Assembly: GCA_946902875.1 (NCBI GenBank)
Contig: OX336337.1
Location: forward strand, 4,340,001-4,404,000
Source of the DNA: Nematopogon swammerdamellus
Lineage: Eukaryota > Arthropoda > Insecta > Lepidoptera > Adelidae
Direction: 5' to 3'
DNA: 64,000 nt
How positions within the stretch are numbered: position 1 is the first letter of the stretch; every line of letters begins with the position of its first letter. The notes under the pieces are model-generated. The model ran no database searches. It was not told the DNA's origin and saw only the letters and a program-made list of their open reading frames with translations. Shown here piece after piece: positions 25,201 through 34,940 of this stretch. A program made the translations under genes and the position numbers.

Positions 25201-28200
25201 GGTTGCTATGTGTACAGATTTACCCGTAATTATCAGTATTTACCGTATTTTTTGTACGGTAAATACCGATTACATTATTAGGTAATATAATATTCACAAT
25301 CCGGCAGCACGAATTTAAGCACTGACAGTGACACTGACAGTGGAGCCAACATAACGGCGAAGGGAACTTTTAGTTGGAACGCTCTCTAGCAGGTTTCCTT
25401 TGATTGTCTATGGTTCCAATAATCGCTCTCTCGTTCTAAATTTTTAACTCGTTCTAACAAAAATTCACTAAATGAAAGTACTGGACGGAAAACCGCATGG
25501 ATACAGATGGCAGCCGGCAGCATCATACCTGCTCCGCGCGGAGCATTTGGGAGCCGGCAGTATATGATTATATATCTAGTCTATGGAGGGATTATTGAGC
25601 CTACTATGTAAGCTGAAAGTACTGTATTCAACACTAGTGAATAATTAATAAATGTAAAAAATAAATTACCTTTACCTCTCTATGACTTGGCACGACACTT
25701 CGAACACCCCTTGCTTGTTCGGACTGAATCCCAAACTGTAAAATAAACTCAACACTTTGTATGCTGTCTCTCCTAGAATTCTGCTCTTATTCTCGACCAC
25801 ATACGACGTGATGTCTTCGAACAGTGTAGGTATGGCGACTCGGCACGTCGACAGATTGTAGGCGATGTCGCGAATTGTTTGCGAATTCAGTTGTTCCGTT
25901 CTGCCCTGTATCGTTGTGAACTTCTTTATCAGGTCGTACGTCACATCGGCGTTCGGATTGGTCTTCTTGTTGATGTGACACTTGATGAGAAAGTTGAGTT
26001 CGGCCAGCAACAGATCCTTCTTCCCACCTAAAGCCTGTGTCCGTTCGGTGAGTACGTTGTCTACACGGTGGAACAACTGCGCGATCACTGGTGACGTGTG
26101 CTTCCTGCTCATCGCTATTGAGGATATCTGCATGCCGCGAGAGAGCACCACGCAATCCAACGCGTCGAACTGCTGCTGCGTTTCCTCTATCTTTTGGACT
26201 AGCTGCTCCATAGCGTTTATGTGAATGGAATTGACGCTGTACCCGTACGCGAGGATGAAGGCGGCCAGCCTCGACAGCTTCCTCGGGAAGATGGTGACGT
26301 AGCCCTCGTCGAACTTCTTCATCAGCAAGTCGAGCATCAGCCTCTCGAAGTAGAAATTTCTGTACAGCTGCCCCACGTTGCTGAAGTACAAATACTTGTG
26401 GCTGAATCGGACCGCGAGGTAGTCGTCGCCGTGGTCGCGTATCAGATAGTATATCGTCTTGCCCCAGAACTGGTCGCACAGCTCGCGATTTGGCGCTTTC
26501 ATGTAACGCAAGATTTTGTAGAATGCTGCGACTGTGCTTGGGAATATTTTGTCCATGTAGTCGGAGGTTAGTTTCTCGAAGGCGGGCCTCTTCTCCGGAG
26601 GAGAGTGCGTGATGTGGCTGTAGAGCAGGTGCGGCAGCATCAGGTATCTGCTTATTCGTTCGTCGTGCAGCATGCTCGTTATGTGGTAAGCTATTCGTTT
26701 GTTCATGGGCTCTACAATGAAGGCTGGCTCCAGATGTGTTTGGAATACCTGTTTATCAACAAAAATAGAACAATTTAAACTTTCACATTAGGAATTATAT
26801 CTCTATCTCTTTATTTTTTATTTTTATGGATATGTTTTTTTATAGAACTGAGCGACAGGGACGTCACCCTACAACCAATATGTATTTATTTATTTATTTT
26901 AGACAGGCAGCCTAGGCTGATACGTCTAAATCCAGTTAGATATGTCTATTTCTAAAGCGCGACACGCACTATTTGCTGCCGGGAATCTTAGAAGCGGGTT
27001 AGAAGTTACACTTTTTTGACGTGATTTAAAAACCCCCTAAATATCTGTATCTGTCCGTATACTGTGATAAACGTGGTGGTCGGTGTTGTGCTGTAATTTG
27101 GCAGAGTCCTTATAGCACAACACCGATTACTCTGCTTACCCTGATTGTCGGGATACAGCGTGTGTTATGTATGTATGTATGGATATGCATAGATTATAGA
27201 TAGGTGTGGGCCTGAGTGCGCAAGGCAGCGCTGTGCGAATTTTCATTTGTCAACACACAAGCTTTAAATGGAGACCGTGTTTGATTTCCTCTCGCGTTGC
27301 CTCATACACTTCGCATACACAACAATTATGTTATTTACCTTGTGCAGACTGACTAGGCTGCCGGGGTCCATGTTGGGGATCTCGGGCGCGATTACTTCAC
27401 AGATGTGCCTGACCTCTGTGAAGTTGTTCCAGGACCAGTGACTTAAGCAGAGTAAGCCCGCCGCCTGCGAATATTGTCGTAAGATATTGTATTTATTTAT
27501 TTATTTGATGAACGAACAGCCTAAGCTGATGTGTTCATGTCTAAGTTCACTGGTGCTTTGTTATTTTTATGTTAGTTTAGTTTGGTGTTTTTTTTAGGTG
27601 TTTGTCGAGCCTGTTTTTAAAGGAATTGGTGGTGGGTGCTTGTACGACATCTTCGGGCAGTTTGTTCCACACTTCCACTGCTCTATTTGACAGGAAGTTT
27701 CGTCTCGGATTTGTTGAGCTGACAGTGACATTCAGCTTCAAGCTATGGCCTCGGAGATGACTATTATTTCAAAATATTTTTAATTCAATTATTTATTGCA
27801 ATGCGAGTGGGAGAGTCGGGAAGGGTCGCTCTAGACGTACACACTGATCGACATACCAGATCGGGCGTGTACTCAAAAAGGGTCAAGCGCGTAATACCCG
27901 TAACCGACGAGCATGCATGAAGAACATTAAGAGTGGAAGTGGCGACAGATGTGTGTCGGGACCGCGGCACGTGGAGATCTGTTGTCTCTGCCTACCCCAG
28001 TGGGAAGCAGGCGAGATGTTTGTATGTTATTTATAAATAATAAATAACAGAGATTTTTTTTTATTTGTAATGGTTGAGAACATTACGTACTGTGGTGTGT
28101 CAGAGGTGATGTCAGCACTATCACACCTTTGGAAACTAGGTGCCATGTCTGCTTCCCTTTTGCTTGGCCGGCTATGCTGAATGGAAAACACGAATTATTT

Positions 28201-31200
28201 TCATAGCCATTTTCACCAATCTTCATTCAGTGCTGTAGTATCCAATGCAGTCGGGTTAAACCCTACCACTAATTTAAGGGAAGGGACCTACAAGTTTTAT
28301 GGGGAATTTGCGCTCAAGTTGGTCCTACGGTCACCCGTCCAAAGTGCGACCGCGCCCGGGTGAGCTTAACATCGAGATCGAACACCGATGCATCGCACCA
28401 ACGAACTACCGAGGCCGACAGTACTGCAAATATCTTATTTGAATCATTAATTTTATTACCCTTGAATGTATACTCCGTACATTACCTTCAGCAGAACTGG
28501 GTAGTGGTGTTGATTCACAACGTCGGTAGCGATGAGATGTCTTAGGCGGGATTTATATCTGCACAAATTACAAAAATAATTTCAAAATACAAGATTATAA
28601 AGTCCAGCCACCGAGACAAGCAAAAGAAAGTGAACCAACTGATCTTCACTGAGTTATGTTACGGATTGTAAGCAATGTGTATCTCTATCCTTTGCTTCAC
28701 AAGCATAGACGTATAAAGAATATTATTTCTCTATGTTCACAAGGAATAAGGTTAGAAATGGCTGTCACTAGATGTTTCATAGTAGTAGAAAGCGGTCGAT
28801 GCACGAGTTCATAACATTTGGGTCGAAATTTAGTGAATTTACTATTTAGTTTCTGTACCTACCTGCTCTCATTTGTCCTTCGAGTAAAATTATTTTATGC
28901 ATAATTTTATAACTGTACTGTGTGGGGTCGGTACTGTACTGTGTGAATCTGAACGACTCAACTTAAAATCTAAAATAATCCAAATCCAAGTAATTTAAAA
29001 ATAAATGTGTTAACGAAAGTGGATCAAGCCAAACAGAATACCTTTCTAGTACAGGTTCGATGACAAACATTTGAATGTTAAAGATGAGGAAAGTGATTAA
29101 TCGCAGATCCTCTGGCGAGTGGCATTGTTCTGGAAGCACAAAAAGACATAGTTTTACATTCATAGTTTTTTTTTTTTTCTCACCTTGTGTAACAAATAAT
29201 TATTATTTATTTATTGCGATCCACATGGCATTAGGTGAACCCCGGATGGAAGAATGCCCCCCCCCTTCCCCCCCCCCCCCCCCCCCTTGTGACCTACCAT
29301 AGTTTGTGCTCAGACCCCCCCCCCCCCCCCCATTCTCACGTAGTATTTTAAATAATATAAAATAGTGATTTCTTTATAAAGAAATGGCTATTTTTGGTCT
29401 ATTTAAACAATATTGCCAATCACGTCCACAAGCCCCCTCCTCGTGACTGAATGTGGTATTTTGTGAATCGGTCACGTACTATGGGTACGAGCCCTAAGGG
29501 GTCCTCTGTTATTCAGATAAGACAAGGGTTTCTTTTTTGCAAGAAATGCAGAATGACTGGGTAACTGTGGGTGACTTCTGCATCCCTCATGCATTGAAGT
29601 GGAAATCCATAACATAGAACTGGTCCCCCGAGCTTAAGTCTCACCTAAATGCATTTCAACTTACTCTCACTGACCCGAGTAACTAGCTCGATGCGGGAAA
29701 TCTACAAATAGAATATGCAGGATGTCGTAGGGACTGCCGGACATTTGCTATGTGGATGCAAAATACTACTTGAGAGAGGCCAATATTCCTACTGTCATGA
29801 TAAAGTCCTCCAAATCATCAGAGAGGTCATAAGCTTCTCCATCGCACGGACCAGGAAGTGTCAAACCAGTAGTGGCTTCAAACAAATAATTCCACAAACA
29901 GAATACCCAAATGTTGAATGACACTCGGCATCAGCTGCCGCACGGTGGACACGTATCGAAAGCTGTCCTTAGGCTCCAGCGCGGCGGTCAGTCTGGTGAG
30001 GTCGACGAGCGTGTGGGGCGGGCCGCGGTCCGCCACCCACACCGCCTCCTCGCAACGCCCCAGCAGCCGCTCCATCACGCCCTCGCCGCTCTCCACCCCC
30101 ATCTTCTTGAGGTAGAGCAGGCAGCAGGACGCCTCGCTCAGTGTCAGCTCCATGTAGTGTACGTCGAGAAGGCGAAGAAGCTGAAATTCAGTTTTGGAAA
30201 ATACATGAATTCTGATTGTAATTTACAGGTAAAACAGAAGACGTAAATACATACATACACATACATATCACACACGCTGAATCCCGACAATCGGGGTAAG
30301 CAGAGTAATCAGTGTTGTGCTGCAAGAACTCTGGTAAATTACAGCACAACACCGACCACCACGTAAATATACTAACATTATTAAGTTGATACAAATTACA
30401 TATCAAAATTTGACAAAGACTCTTTACATTTCATTAACCCTTCAATTATCACCTCAATTAAATGCTCTTCCCTCCTTCATTTTCACGCGTTACCGGCGCA
30501 CCAGGGCCCCGACCGCCGACCTTGATAAAAACTCAAATATTTCGTGAAATACTGAAGCTAGATCAATAAACTCTTTTGATACATAAATTTAATGAAACTG
30601 TCTGTAGATCAATGTCAAAAAACAAAAGAGTGCTTACTTGTTTAAAAGTACCAAATATTTAATTGTTAAATGTTATAAGCCCCGTGCGGGGGTGAGCCCC
30701 GCGCGGTGCTTATAACTTTTAAAGATTTGACTTTGAAAAATCCATGCGCGGGGCTTGAAACAATTTAATGGCCAAGCTAATTAAGTCTTTATAGTCAGAA
30801 CTCTCAGTAAAATGGTTGATCTTGCTCTCAGGCTGTATTCTTGATATACTGTAGGCGATGTTATTATGTGGTCACTAAAATACTTATAATACTAGTCACA
30901 AGATGGCAACGGTTCATGCGCGTGGCGCAACCAACAACAGATGACACGATCCGATAATACTCCATAATATAAACCTGTTGTTTCAAGTTCACACTATGTA
31001 TTGTATTATATTGTTGTATTGTTTATTGATCATTCATAATGGCAGTTAGACTGCGCTCGAACTTGTCACAATTTGTTCTATCCGGTTTGATTACACCCAC
31101 GAAGAAGAACCGACAAGAAACTTCAGGGTATTTTTTCATACATATTTTTAGAAGCATTTAGTGACTAGCCACATAATAAGACCGCCCATAGTCTATCGAA

Positions 31201-32247
31201 AACACAGCCCGAGAGCAAGATTAACAATTTTGCTGAGAGTTCTGACTACAAAGACTTTTTTATTATAGGAACTACGCCTGATCCCAATTTGTCCGGATAA
31301 TCGGGGTTCTAGTGTTTATCGCTTGTAAAAATGCATGAAAAAATACGAGTGAGATACGAGAAGTATTAAACAATACAATATTTAAAAATTGTTTTTCTCC
31401 TGAATTTTTTTCCAATGAAAGTTTTTAAAATTTGGACTGTTTGCTTTGCTATACAAGAAATACAATATGAATGATATTATAATATTGGTTTATTCATTTG
31501 GCCTAGAAATAGCATAAAACCTGAATGAATCGAACTCGTTGGTGCCCTTTGTGATAGGATCAACGGAATCCCAGTGTAAGATAGGTATGCCGTGCACCAG
31601 AGAATGTCCATGGGCATCGTAAGTCACCTATTCATAAGTGAAACGATGTCACATGTTGCGCTCTCCATAAAAAAAAAATCTAAAACTGAGAACAATAAAG
31701 TGCAGACGCTTACCTTACTGAAGTCCTTGTGATTGTTCAGCTTGTTGAGGTAGTTGCTCAGCATGAACTCGGGGCTGCGCTCCACGTCGTCGTTGGACAG
31801 ATTCTGCAGATACGACTCGTTGTACACCTTCTGCAGGTCCCACAGCACCAGCACTAACTGGCTCGCGTGCTCCCCCTTCAAATTCTCATATTCCTCATTC
31901 AGCAGCGAGAACAGCTCATCAACCGATGCGCACTCGTTGATGCGCTTCGTGATAGGATCATCGGAATCCCGGTGCAAGATATTTCTCACGCTATAGTCGC
32001 CAAAGTTCGAATCGACGTTGTGCTCGTCGCGATCAGCGAACAGACTGGTATACGTATACCGACCGGTGTAACACCGCGCTTGAATCAGCTTGTGTCGCGT
32101 GCGGTTGCTGGCGAGGTGTCTGTTGTAGCGCAGAGCCGGCGCCTTGTTTACTAAGCCGCAGTGGCACGACCGCCGCTTGGGGATCTCACGATACATGTAT
32201 TGAAACATCCTCCTGAATGTGTACACTTCTGCTCTTATGAATTGCAT
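13025..32247 (-). CDS. FASTK-family (FASTKD-like) mitochondrial RNA-binding protein with RAP domain, 10 exons
   Basis: Exons in transcript order: 32247-31714, 30180-29907, 29129-29042, 28558-28486, 27464-27339, 26748-25676, 24991-24841, 24136-24013, 23210-23036, 13280-13025. All nine junctions agree in phase and give 957 codons ending TAG. FASTK-family proteins act in the mitochondrial matrix on processing and stability of mitochondrial RNAs. Family signs: a long helical repeat region, a FAST-like segment (LNRTVCVELPQ...VPWFHQKY; YGYKLNLLLTLD) and a C-terminal RAP domain (RRHLEILGYKVVEIS). The N terminus is Arg-rich and nearly free of acidic residues for about 65 residues after the first few, as in a mitochondrial targeting sequence. 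I cannot say which FASTKD paralogue it is. Exons 1-8 span about 8 kb; the last intron alone is 9.8 kb and full of repeats. A poly(A) signal sits just after the stop. Confidence 0.85.
13770..14010 (+). repeat. SINE family A, degenerate copy
   Basis: GGTTCGGATTCCACTTGGAA then a decayed body to GGCACCTCTC; a further fragment lies at 13393-13540. Confidence 0.55.
14340..17820. other. FASTKD-like intron 9, low-content part
   Basis: AT-rich, no supported coding. Holds a family D fragment, short decayed repeats (GAACCACTTTATCGATTTAC at about 14869) and a fragment at 17225-17420 with ACCGACAGACAGACACCAGA typical of lepidopteran repeats. Confidence 0.4.
17828..18046 (+). repeat. Family B repeat, partial, identical to 21719-21937
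   Basis: Same bases throughout by eye, including the non-family lead ACACATCCCATTCTGCTTTA. Confidence 0.8.
18573..18870 (-). repeat. SINE family A/B composite, minus strand
   Basis: Poly(T) then the A body and, at the far end, ACACGGGGAGAGATACAGTG of family B. In FASTKD-like intron 9. Confidence 0.65.
19205..19820 (-). mobile_element. Jockey-like RT fragment, minus
   Basis: Frames read LVKLNTSKIQVCAFSAKR, then YKSQIRSCLGYCSHLWDGSV, KYQLAPLDSIQRRAVLIVGD and ARHLMGGSAPH-like tail; broken by frameshifts. Confidence 0.75.
19870..20235 (+). mobile_element. Jockey-like RT fragment, plus
   Basis: Reads FNVSKAQCCALSAKVDLKVL and, in another frame, YLDLLGTAISKDVGFRQLIE, RAKTAPRKLGILFRNRRFF. Head-to-head with the minus fragment next to it, so two insertions or an inversion. 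Confidence 0.65.
20268..20695 (-). repeat. SINE family A copy with family B head, minus strand
   Basis: Poly(T), body, the GGTCAGCCTCCAAC segment, then TTTTACGACATGCGACGGGG and ACCCCACACGGTACA of family B. In FASTKD-like intron 9. Confidence 0.65.
20790..21115 (-). repeat. Family B repeat, near full length
   Basis: ATCCCGACAATCGGGGTAAG to CACGGGGAGAGATGCAGTG and ACCGGCCCCACACGGTA. Contains a perfect short palindrome (CCCGACAATCGGGG). In FASTKD-like intron 9. Confidence 0.75.
21616..21670. repeat. CATA microsatellite
   Basis: About 13 perfect CATA units (read TATG on the other strand), next to a family repeat with GCTTCGCCGTAGTCGGGT. Confidence 0.9.
21719..22075 (+). repeat. Family B repeat, 3' part full
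   Basis: Begins with 219 bp identical to 17828-18046, then continues through GTGGCGGTCGGTGTTGCGAT to CCCCGATTGTCGGGATGCAG. Confidence 0.75.
22085..22372 (-). mobile_element. CR1/jockey-like RT C-terminal fragment
   Basis: LHGHSLKLKWPTHRTNPRKH, FLTHRVVRAWNKLSEDTVSA and PSVNSLKNQLDKKK, same conserved block as 27577-27759 but a diverged element. In FASTKD-like intron 9. Confidence 0.75.
22412..22560 (-). mobile_element. 3' end of a non-LTR element (TATC tail)
   Basis: GGAGCAATAAAGTATTTCTA followed by TATC repeats on the minus strand. The same end occurs on the plus strand at about 62785-62838. Confidence 0.55.
22700..22793 (-). pseudogene. Truncated copy C of FASTKD-like exon 9
   Basis: The first 94 bp of the exon-9 unit, again after a TATG-rich spacer, breaking off after SPYGY where an in-frame TAA follows. 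It has no donor site. It marks the downstream end of a tandem duplication with a 209-bp step between copies A and B. Confidence 0.8.
22827..22994 (-). CDS. Extra copy B of FASTKD-like exon 9 (alternative or decoy exon)
   Basis: Nearly identical to exon 9: KTPLDQNVLETVRAVWP to SPYGYKLNLLLTLDDENNPR. It has Asp for Glu near the start and Glu-Asn-Asn where copy A has Asp-Asn. The acceptor TATATAG|GAAGACG leaves one leading base, so it cannot replace copy A after exon 8 (that frame stops at once), but it can follow copy A in frame, adding 56 codons, and splice on to exon 10. Whether it is used is unknown. Confidence 0.5.
23036..23210 (-). CDS. FASTKD-like exon 9 (copy A of a tandemly repeated exon)
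   Basis: Acceptor GGTGCAG|CGGGCG. Two leading nucleotides complete Ala with exon 8. It encodes GARKTPLEQNVLETVRAVWP, then SPYGYKLNLLLTLDDDNPRG, and ends AA|GTGAGA in phase 2, which exon 10 completes to Lys. Of the three copies only this one has an acceptor in the phase exon 8 requires, so it is taken as the constitutive exon. Confidence 0.82.
23340..23910. repeat. DNA-element-like repeat, family G, copy 1
   Basis: Starts with GTCCAAGGGTAAGGGCCCCG and GACCAACTAAATTG (also at 5790-5885), then TTACGGACGATAGTTTTACG, GCCTCTCTATCGCTTGTTAC and a right end GACGTGACGTTATCACGT that partly mirrors the left. Encloses a tRNA-like block at 23634-23709. Confidence 0.6.
23634..23709 (-). other. tRNA-like Pol III promoter block (pseudo-tRNA)
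   Basis: On the minus strand TGGCTCAGTGGTAAGAG (A box) and GGGTTCGAATC (B box) are spaced as in a tRNA, but acceptor and T stems do not pair. Probably a tRNA-derived SINE remnant rather than a working tRNA gene. Confidence 0.4.
24013..24136 (-). CDS. FASTKD-like exon 8 (LNR-x-VC / VPWFH motif)
   Basis: Encodes WLYPRRVRRQLMKLNRTVCV then ELPQQRVPWFHQKYTQEHIAT. The LNRxVCxE...VPWFHxxY signature is the best family identifier in the gene. High end 24136 uses the acceptor TGACAG|TGG; an alternative in-frame acceptor (GCCAG|CTAATG) would shorten it by 10 codons. Donor ACCG|GTTCGT, phase 1. Confidence 0.8.
24841..24991 (-). CDS. FASTKD-like exon 7
   Basis: Acceptor GCGCAG|GGACAAG; the leading G completes Arg with exon 6. 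It encodes DKHVMTSLSLLYACCALAYY then SIQFMERLDAEVASCYQE and ends in phase 0 at GAG|GTAACG. The F-hE-x-LD pattern is typical of the start of the FAST_2-type segment. Confidence 0.82.
25128..25386. mobile_element. Short inverted-repeat element (MITE), TA target
   Basis: Arms beginning GAGAGCGTTCCAACTAAAAG and ending in its complement; about 55 bp match near-perfectly (through AACGGCGAAGGG and GGAGCCAAC). TA at both borders. Lies in the FASTKD-like gene between exons 6 and 7. Confidence 0.8.
25676..26748 (-). CDS. FASTKD-like exon 6 (large central exon)
   Basis: 357 codons from VFQTHLEPAFIVEPMNK to CQVIE, ending phase 2 at GAGAG|GTAAAG; a second donor 6 bases on would add an in-frame stop. It holds most of the helical repeat region, and the last third (RDIAYNLSTCRVAIPTLFE; AYKVLSLFYSLGFSP) is where the FAST_1-type domain is expected. 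It has the longest open frame in this gene and no frame damage. Confidence 0.88.
27339..27464 (-). CDS. FASTKD-like exon 5
   Basis: 42 codons, AAGLLCLSHWSWNNFTEVR to GSLVSLHK, phase 0 at both ends. Acceptor TTCGCAG|GCG, donor AAG|GTAAAT. The pattern is two amphipathic helices of the repeat region. Confidence 0.8.
27487..27779 (-). mobile_element. CR1/jockey-like non-LTR 3' end
   Basis: Minus-strand frame 27759-27577 reads HLRGHSLKLNVTVSSTNPRR, NFLSNRAVEVWNKLPEDVVQ and APTTNSFKNRLDKHLKK to a stop: the conserved end of CR1/jockey-type RT proteins. ATTT-repeat tail. Between FASTKD-like exons 4 and 5, just beyond exon 5's acceptor. Confidence 0.75.
28060..28430 (-). repeat. SINE family A, degenerate minus copy
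   Basis: Decayed but ordered matches to the family A body (GCTTCCCTTTTGC, GAAAACACGAATTATT, ACCCTACCAC). Lies just downstream of FASTKD-like exon 4. Confidence 0.5.
28486..28558 (-). CDS. FASTKD-like exon 4 (short)
   Basis: A 73-bp exon with a strong acceptor (TTTGTGCAG) and donor AAG|GTAATG. It encodes YKSRLRHLIATDVVNQHHY followed by PVLLK. One leading nucleotide completes an Arg codon from exon 3; it ends in phase 0. Confidence 0.78.
29042..29129 (-). CDS. FASTKD-like exon 3 (short)
   Basis: An 88-bp exon encoding QCHSPEDLRLITFLIF and FVIEPVLER. Acceptor TTCCAG|AA and donor GAAAG|GTATTC. Starting with 2 nt and ending with 2 nt, it bridges exon 2 (phase 1) and exon 4 (which begins with 1 nt); without it those two exons do not join in frame. 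The DLRLITFL motif fits the repeat pattern of the family. Confidence 0.75.
29259..29331. repeat. Two long C runs
   Basis: C-rich tract at 29259-29285 and a 17-base C run near 29315-29331, in the intron between FASTKD-like exons 2 and 3. Confidence 0.85.
29907..30180 (-). CDS. FASTKD-like exon 2
   Basis: Acceptor TTTCAG|CTTCTTCGC. It encodes LLRLLDVHYMELTLSEAS through YLKKMGV, LVDLTRLTAAL and VRQLMPSVIQHL. Two donors give the same phase 1: low end 29907 (TTTGG|GTATTC) or 29925 (CCGA|GTGTCA). The first is preferred because it keeps a continuous helical repeat into exon 3. Confidence 0.78.
30255..30365 (-). repeat. Family B repeat, 5' fragment
   Basis: GAATCCCGACAATCGGGGTA to ACACCGACCACCACG, in FASTKD-like intron 1. 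Related fragments at 2770-2960, 27055-27165 and 42648-42725. Confidence 0.65.
31714..32247 (-). CDS. FASTKD-like exon 1 (start, targeting sequence)
   Basis: Residues 1-178, starting MQFIRAEVYTFRRMFQYMY. The Arg/Tyr-rich N terminus is consistent with mitochondrial import. The second half (SVDELFSLLNEEYENLKG; LVLVLWDLQKVYNE) resembles the helical repeats of FASTK proteins. Donor CAGTAAG|GTAAG, phase 0. Confidence 0.82.
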
Positions 32248-33819
32248 TTTATTAATATTTTATAATATAGTCTAAATTCCAATAAGGTTATTTATTTCAG
32301 TCTAGCTGAATGAAGGAAGATCCAGTCCAGAATTTCATACATACATAACCTAAAACTTTATTTACGCAAGTGTTGTTGTTGTTGTTATTGTTTTCGCCAT
32401 AATTATGCAGCAAAGATCATTTGACCATACAGCCAATACTTATGCTTTGTTGTTGACTTGAGTGATACAATTTTTTTCTTGACGGAAAGACAAGGGTCGT
32501 TTGACCGTACACTTATTTCTTTTATTTAGGGCACTGCCATAGTAAAAGAAGACGAGTAAGATAACTGGAGGCCATTTTTAAAATAACTACCTACGCTGCG
32601 CCGAGCCTCCAGGGATGTCACAACTCACAACACTAACACAATTGACAGGCAGTGAGCCCATCATGGTGGAAATCATCGACATCTAAATGCTATTCTTTAA
32701 AATTATTATGTACATTTATGTATTTTTTTTATTTATAGACAAAGAGCCAGCTCCCAAAATTTTACCCTAACAAAATATATGAGTTGTCATAGATTTATTA
32801 TATAGGTACTGGCGTTAAGGTATATTTTCGAAAGCTGTATTTTCGATAGACAGTGAACGATGTTATTTTGATGTTTGAGCCCTTGACAACGATACCCCAC
32901 TCAATAATCGGATGCTTAGTTCTGGCGCTACGGTGGAACATACGTAAAAACAAACATACACACACATAAATTGCTAAAAAGATAACCCTTCATTTTTGCT
33001 TCGCGCAGTCGGGTAAAATTTTTTTTTAACTTTAACCTCCCAAAAATTAATGCAATGTCAAAATTCAACTTTAACTCACGTCCGTCTTTGGACAACCATT
33101 TCGTAGTCGCGGACGATGAAGAGAATTAATAAGTGGGCAAAAAATTTATAACTATAAAAATTATAGAAAATATATTTAGAATTATAGATTAATATAATTA
33201 TTAATCTTAATAAAAAAATTATCAAATAAATAATTTTAAAATGTATTTATTAATTTTGTTTTATTATTACTTAATAAGTTATATTTTTATTTTTGTTATT
33301 TTAATGAATTACTTAATAACTTGGTTGGTCGCTAGCAGTCATGAAAGTGTCCGCGGTAGGAGCTGTGGCCATTTATAGAAGACAAAACCGCGCGAAAATG
33401 CGTTGTGCGTGGTATCTCTAACAAGTCTGAACAAGTCGACAACCGCGGGCCCGCGCGCGGCGCAGCCTTCGCGTGCGCCGCGCGGCCGCGCCCGATGTTC
33501 GCGAATGGTTTTTGCAGCTACCTATTAATAACTAATTAATACTATAATTAAATACTAATAGGTACCTACTTTGCTCTGACGTTACCGAGCCAGGTCTCAA
33601 GTCAATTCCTTCGCTTAGTACCTACTCGTATTAATAACTTACATAATTTAACTACATACTTTAATAATATTTTTTATTTTACTTACCTTTCGATGGGAGC
33701 AGGTAATGAGAATAATGTTAACTCGCGGTTCGAGCCTGATCTATTCATGCAGCCGCGTACACACTGCAGAAACGCGGAGCCATTATGTTAGTGCAATAAA
33801 ATAAAATTCGAATAAAGTA
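32248..33819. other. Intergenic region upstream of the FASTKD-like gene
   Basis: Should contain the FASTKD-like promoter (minus strand). No clear core elements seen. Mostly AT-rich with a repeat fragment at 32930-33015 and a GC-rich island at 33430-33495. Confidence 0.35.
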
Positions 33820-34169
33820 AAGCGGCAGGCGGCAGGCAGCGGCCGTCACGTGGTGTGCGTCACCGAGCGCGGGGGCGGGGCGACCATCACTGACTACGCG
33901 CGAGAGACAGTGAGAATGCATGTAGTGGTTGTGTACAGACAGCGTGCGCAGGCGCGCGCTTGTGTGAGTGCGAAATCGGCGCGTTTGTATGAAGACGGCT
34001 AACTTGTGTGGTTTAACCACGAGTCAGTAAGCCTGGAGGCGCTATACATAGGAGGACAGGGGTAGCCGCGCGTCGGCGCACACGCGCCAGCGCGTCAGTC
34101 TAGCGCCGGCGACCGATCTTAGTCTCCGTCCGCCGCTCAGGCGGAGCGAACGTGCGCGTCTGTCACAAA
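33820..34169 (+). promoter_or_regulatory. GC-rich probable promoter/5' UTR of the THAP exon
   Basis: A GC- and CpG-rich stretch in otherwise AT-rich DNA, with several GCGC and CCGCC motifs and CACGTG-like boxes, ending 1 base before the THAP ATG. Inferred to be a promoter from composition and position only. Confidence 0.4.
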
Positions 34170-34249
34170 ATGCCTCATTGTGCAGTGCTTTGGTGCAAAA
34201 AGTCGTCGAAAAATTCAAACTTGAACACAGATGGAGTCACCTTTCACGA
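34170..34249 (+). CDS. First coding exon of a THAP zinc-finger protein
   Basis: ATG opens MPHCAVLWCKKSSKNSNLNT then DGVTFH, ending in phase 2 at CACGA|GTAAGTAC, a consensus donor. The start M-x-x-C-x-x-x-x-C and the GVTFH segment are the N-terminal half of the C2CH THAP DNA-binding domain, whose second Cys-His pair would be in the next exon. No matching next exon was found in the window, so the gene may have a very long intron (possibly spanning CLPB) or be a truncated copy. THAP proteins are site-specific DNA-binding factors, some derived from P-element transposases. Confidence 0.65.
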
Positions 34250-34940
34250 GTAAGTACTTTCATTCAATTTGATAGCATTTTTCGCTTGAATTTCAGTAAC
34301 AAACATCGGCGTAATGCGGCGTATGGAGAGCTCTTTTCTGCTTACCCACCATAGGTCGACTATCGTATTGGATGCAGTTAGCTCTTGTAATTTTTTTTAT
34401 TTATTGATAAATATGTATGTTAAATGTATACAGATATTTCATGCATTCTGCCTTATTGCCAAAGGACATTTCTTCTAGTCAACCTCAGCAGGTTTCCTCG
34501 TTCAATATTCGTTTATCGCGCTTTTTTCATTCAACCAGTACCTACCGGTTTTTACTTTTGAGCGACTCTAAAGGAATTAATTTCTTTAGGTCATGCGTCT
34601 ACCCGGAATTAGTCTTGTTATGCTTAGCATTAACAAAATTAATTCATAATGAATACCCCGTTAGCATTTAGCACTGCTAAGCGCCCTGATGAATAAAAAT
34701 TAATGCTAAATGCTAAGCAATAATCACATTTAATTTTAATTAGCATTGCTGTTTCGTTCGTAAAACTTTGTTGGTTCGTTTGTTTTGGAACGCACAAAGC
34801 AATGAAGTGTGTGCTATTTATCTGTGGTACTGCTAAATGCTAAATGCTATATAGCGCCTGCGCTCCGCTGCTAGCTAGCTAGCTAGCATCTAAATGCGAA
34901 ATGCGATGCGATCATGCGAGTGAGGGGTCGGAATTATCAT

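Noticed and set aside
25787..26479. 230-codon minus frame overlapping FASTKD-like exon 6
   Set aside because: Shifted-frame shadow of the real exon; Arg/Gln-rich nonsense composition.
28486..29907. Direct joining of FASTKD-like exons 2 and 4
   Set aside because: Phases do not match; the 88-bp exon at 29042-29129 repairs the frame and carries family-like sequence.
34417..34671. 84-codon frame as continuation of the THAP protein
   Set aside because: No Cys-His pair or THAP residues, and no acceptor in the required phase at its start.
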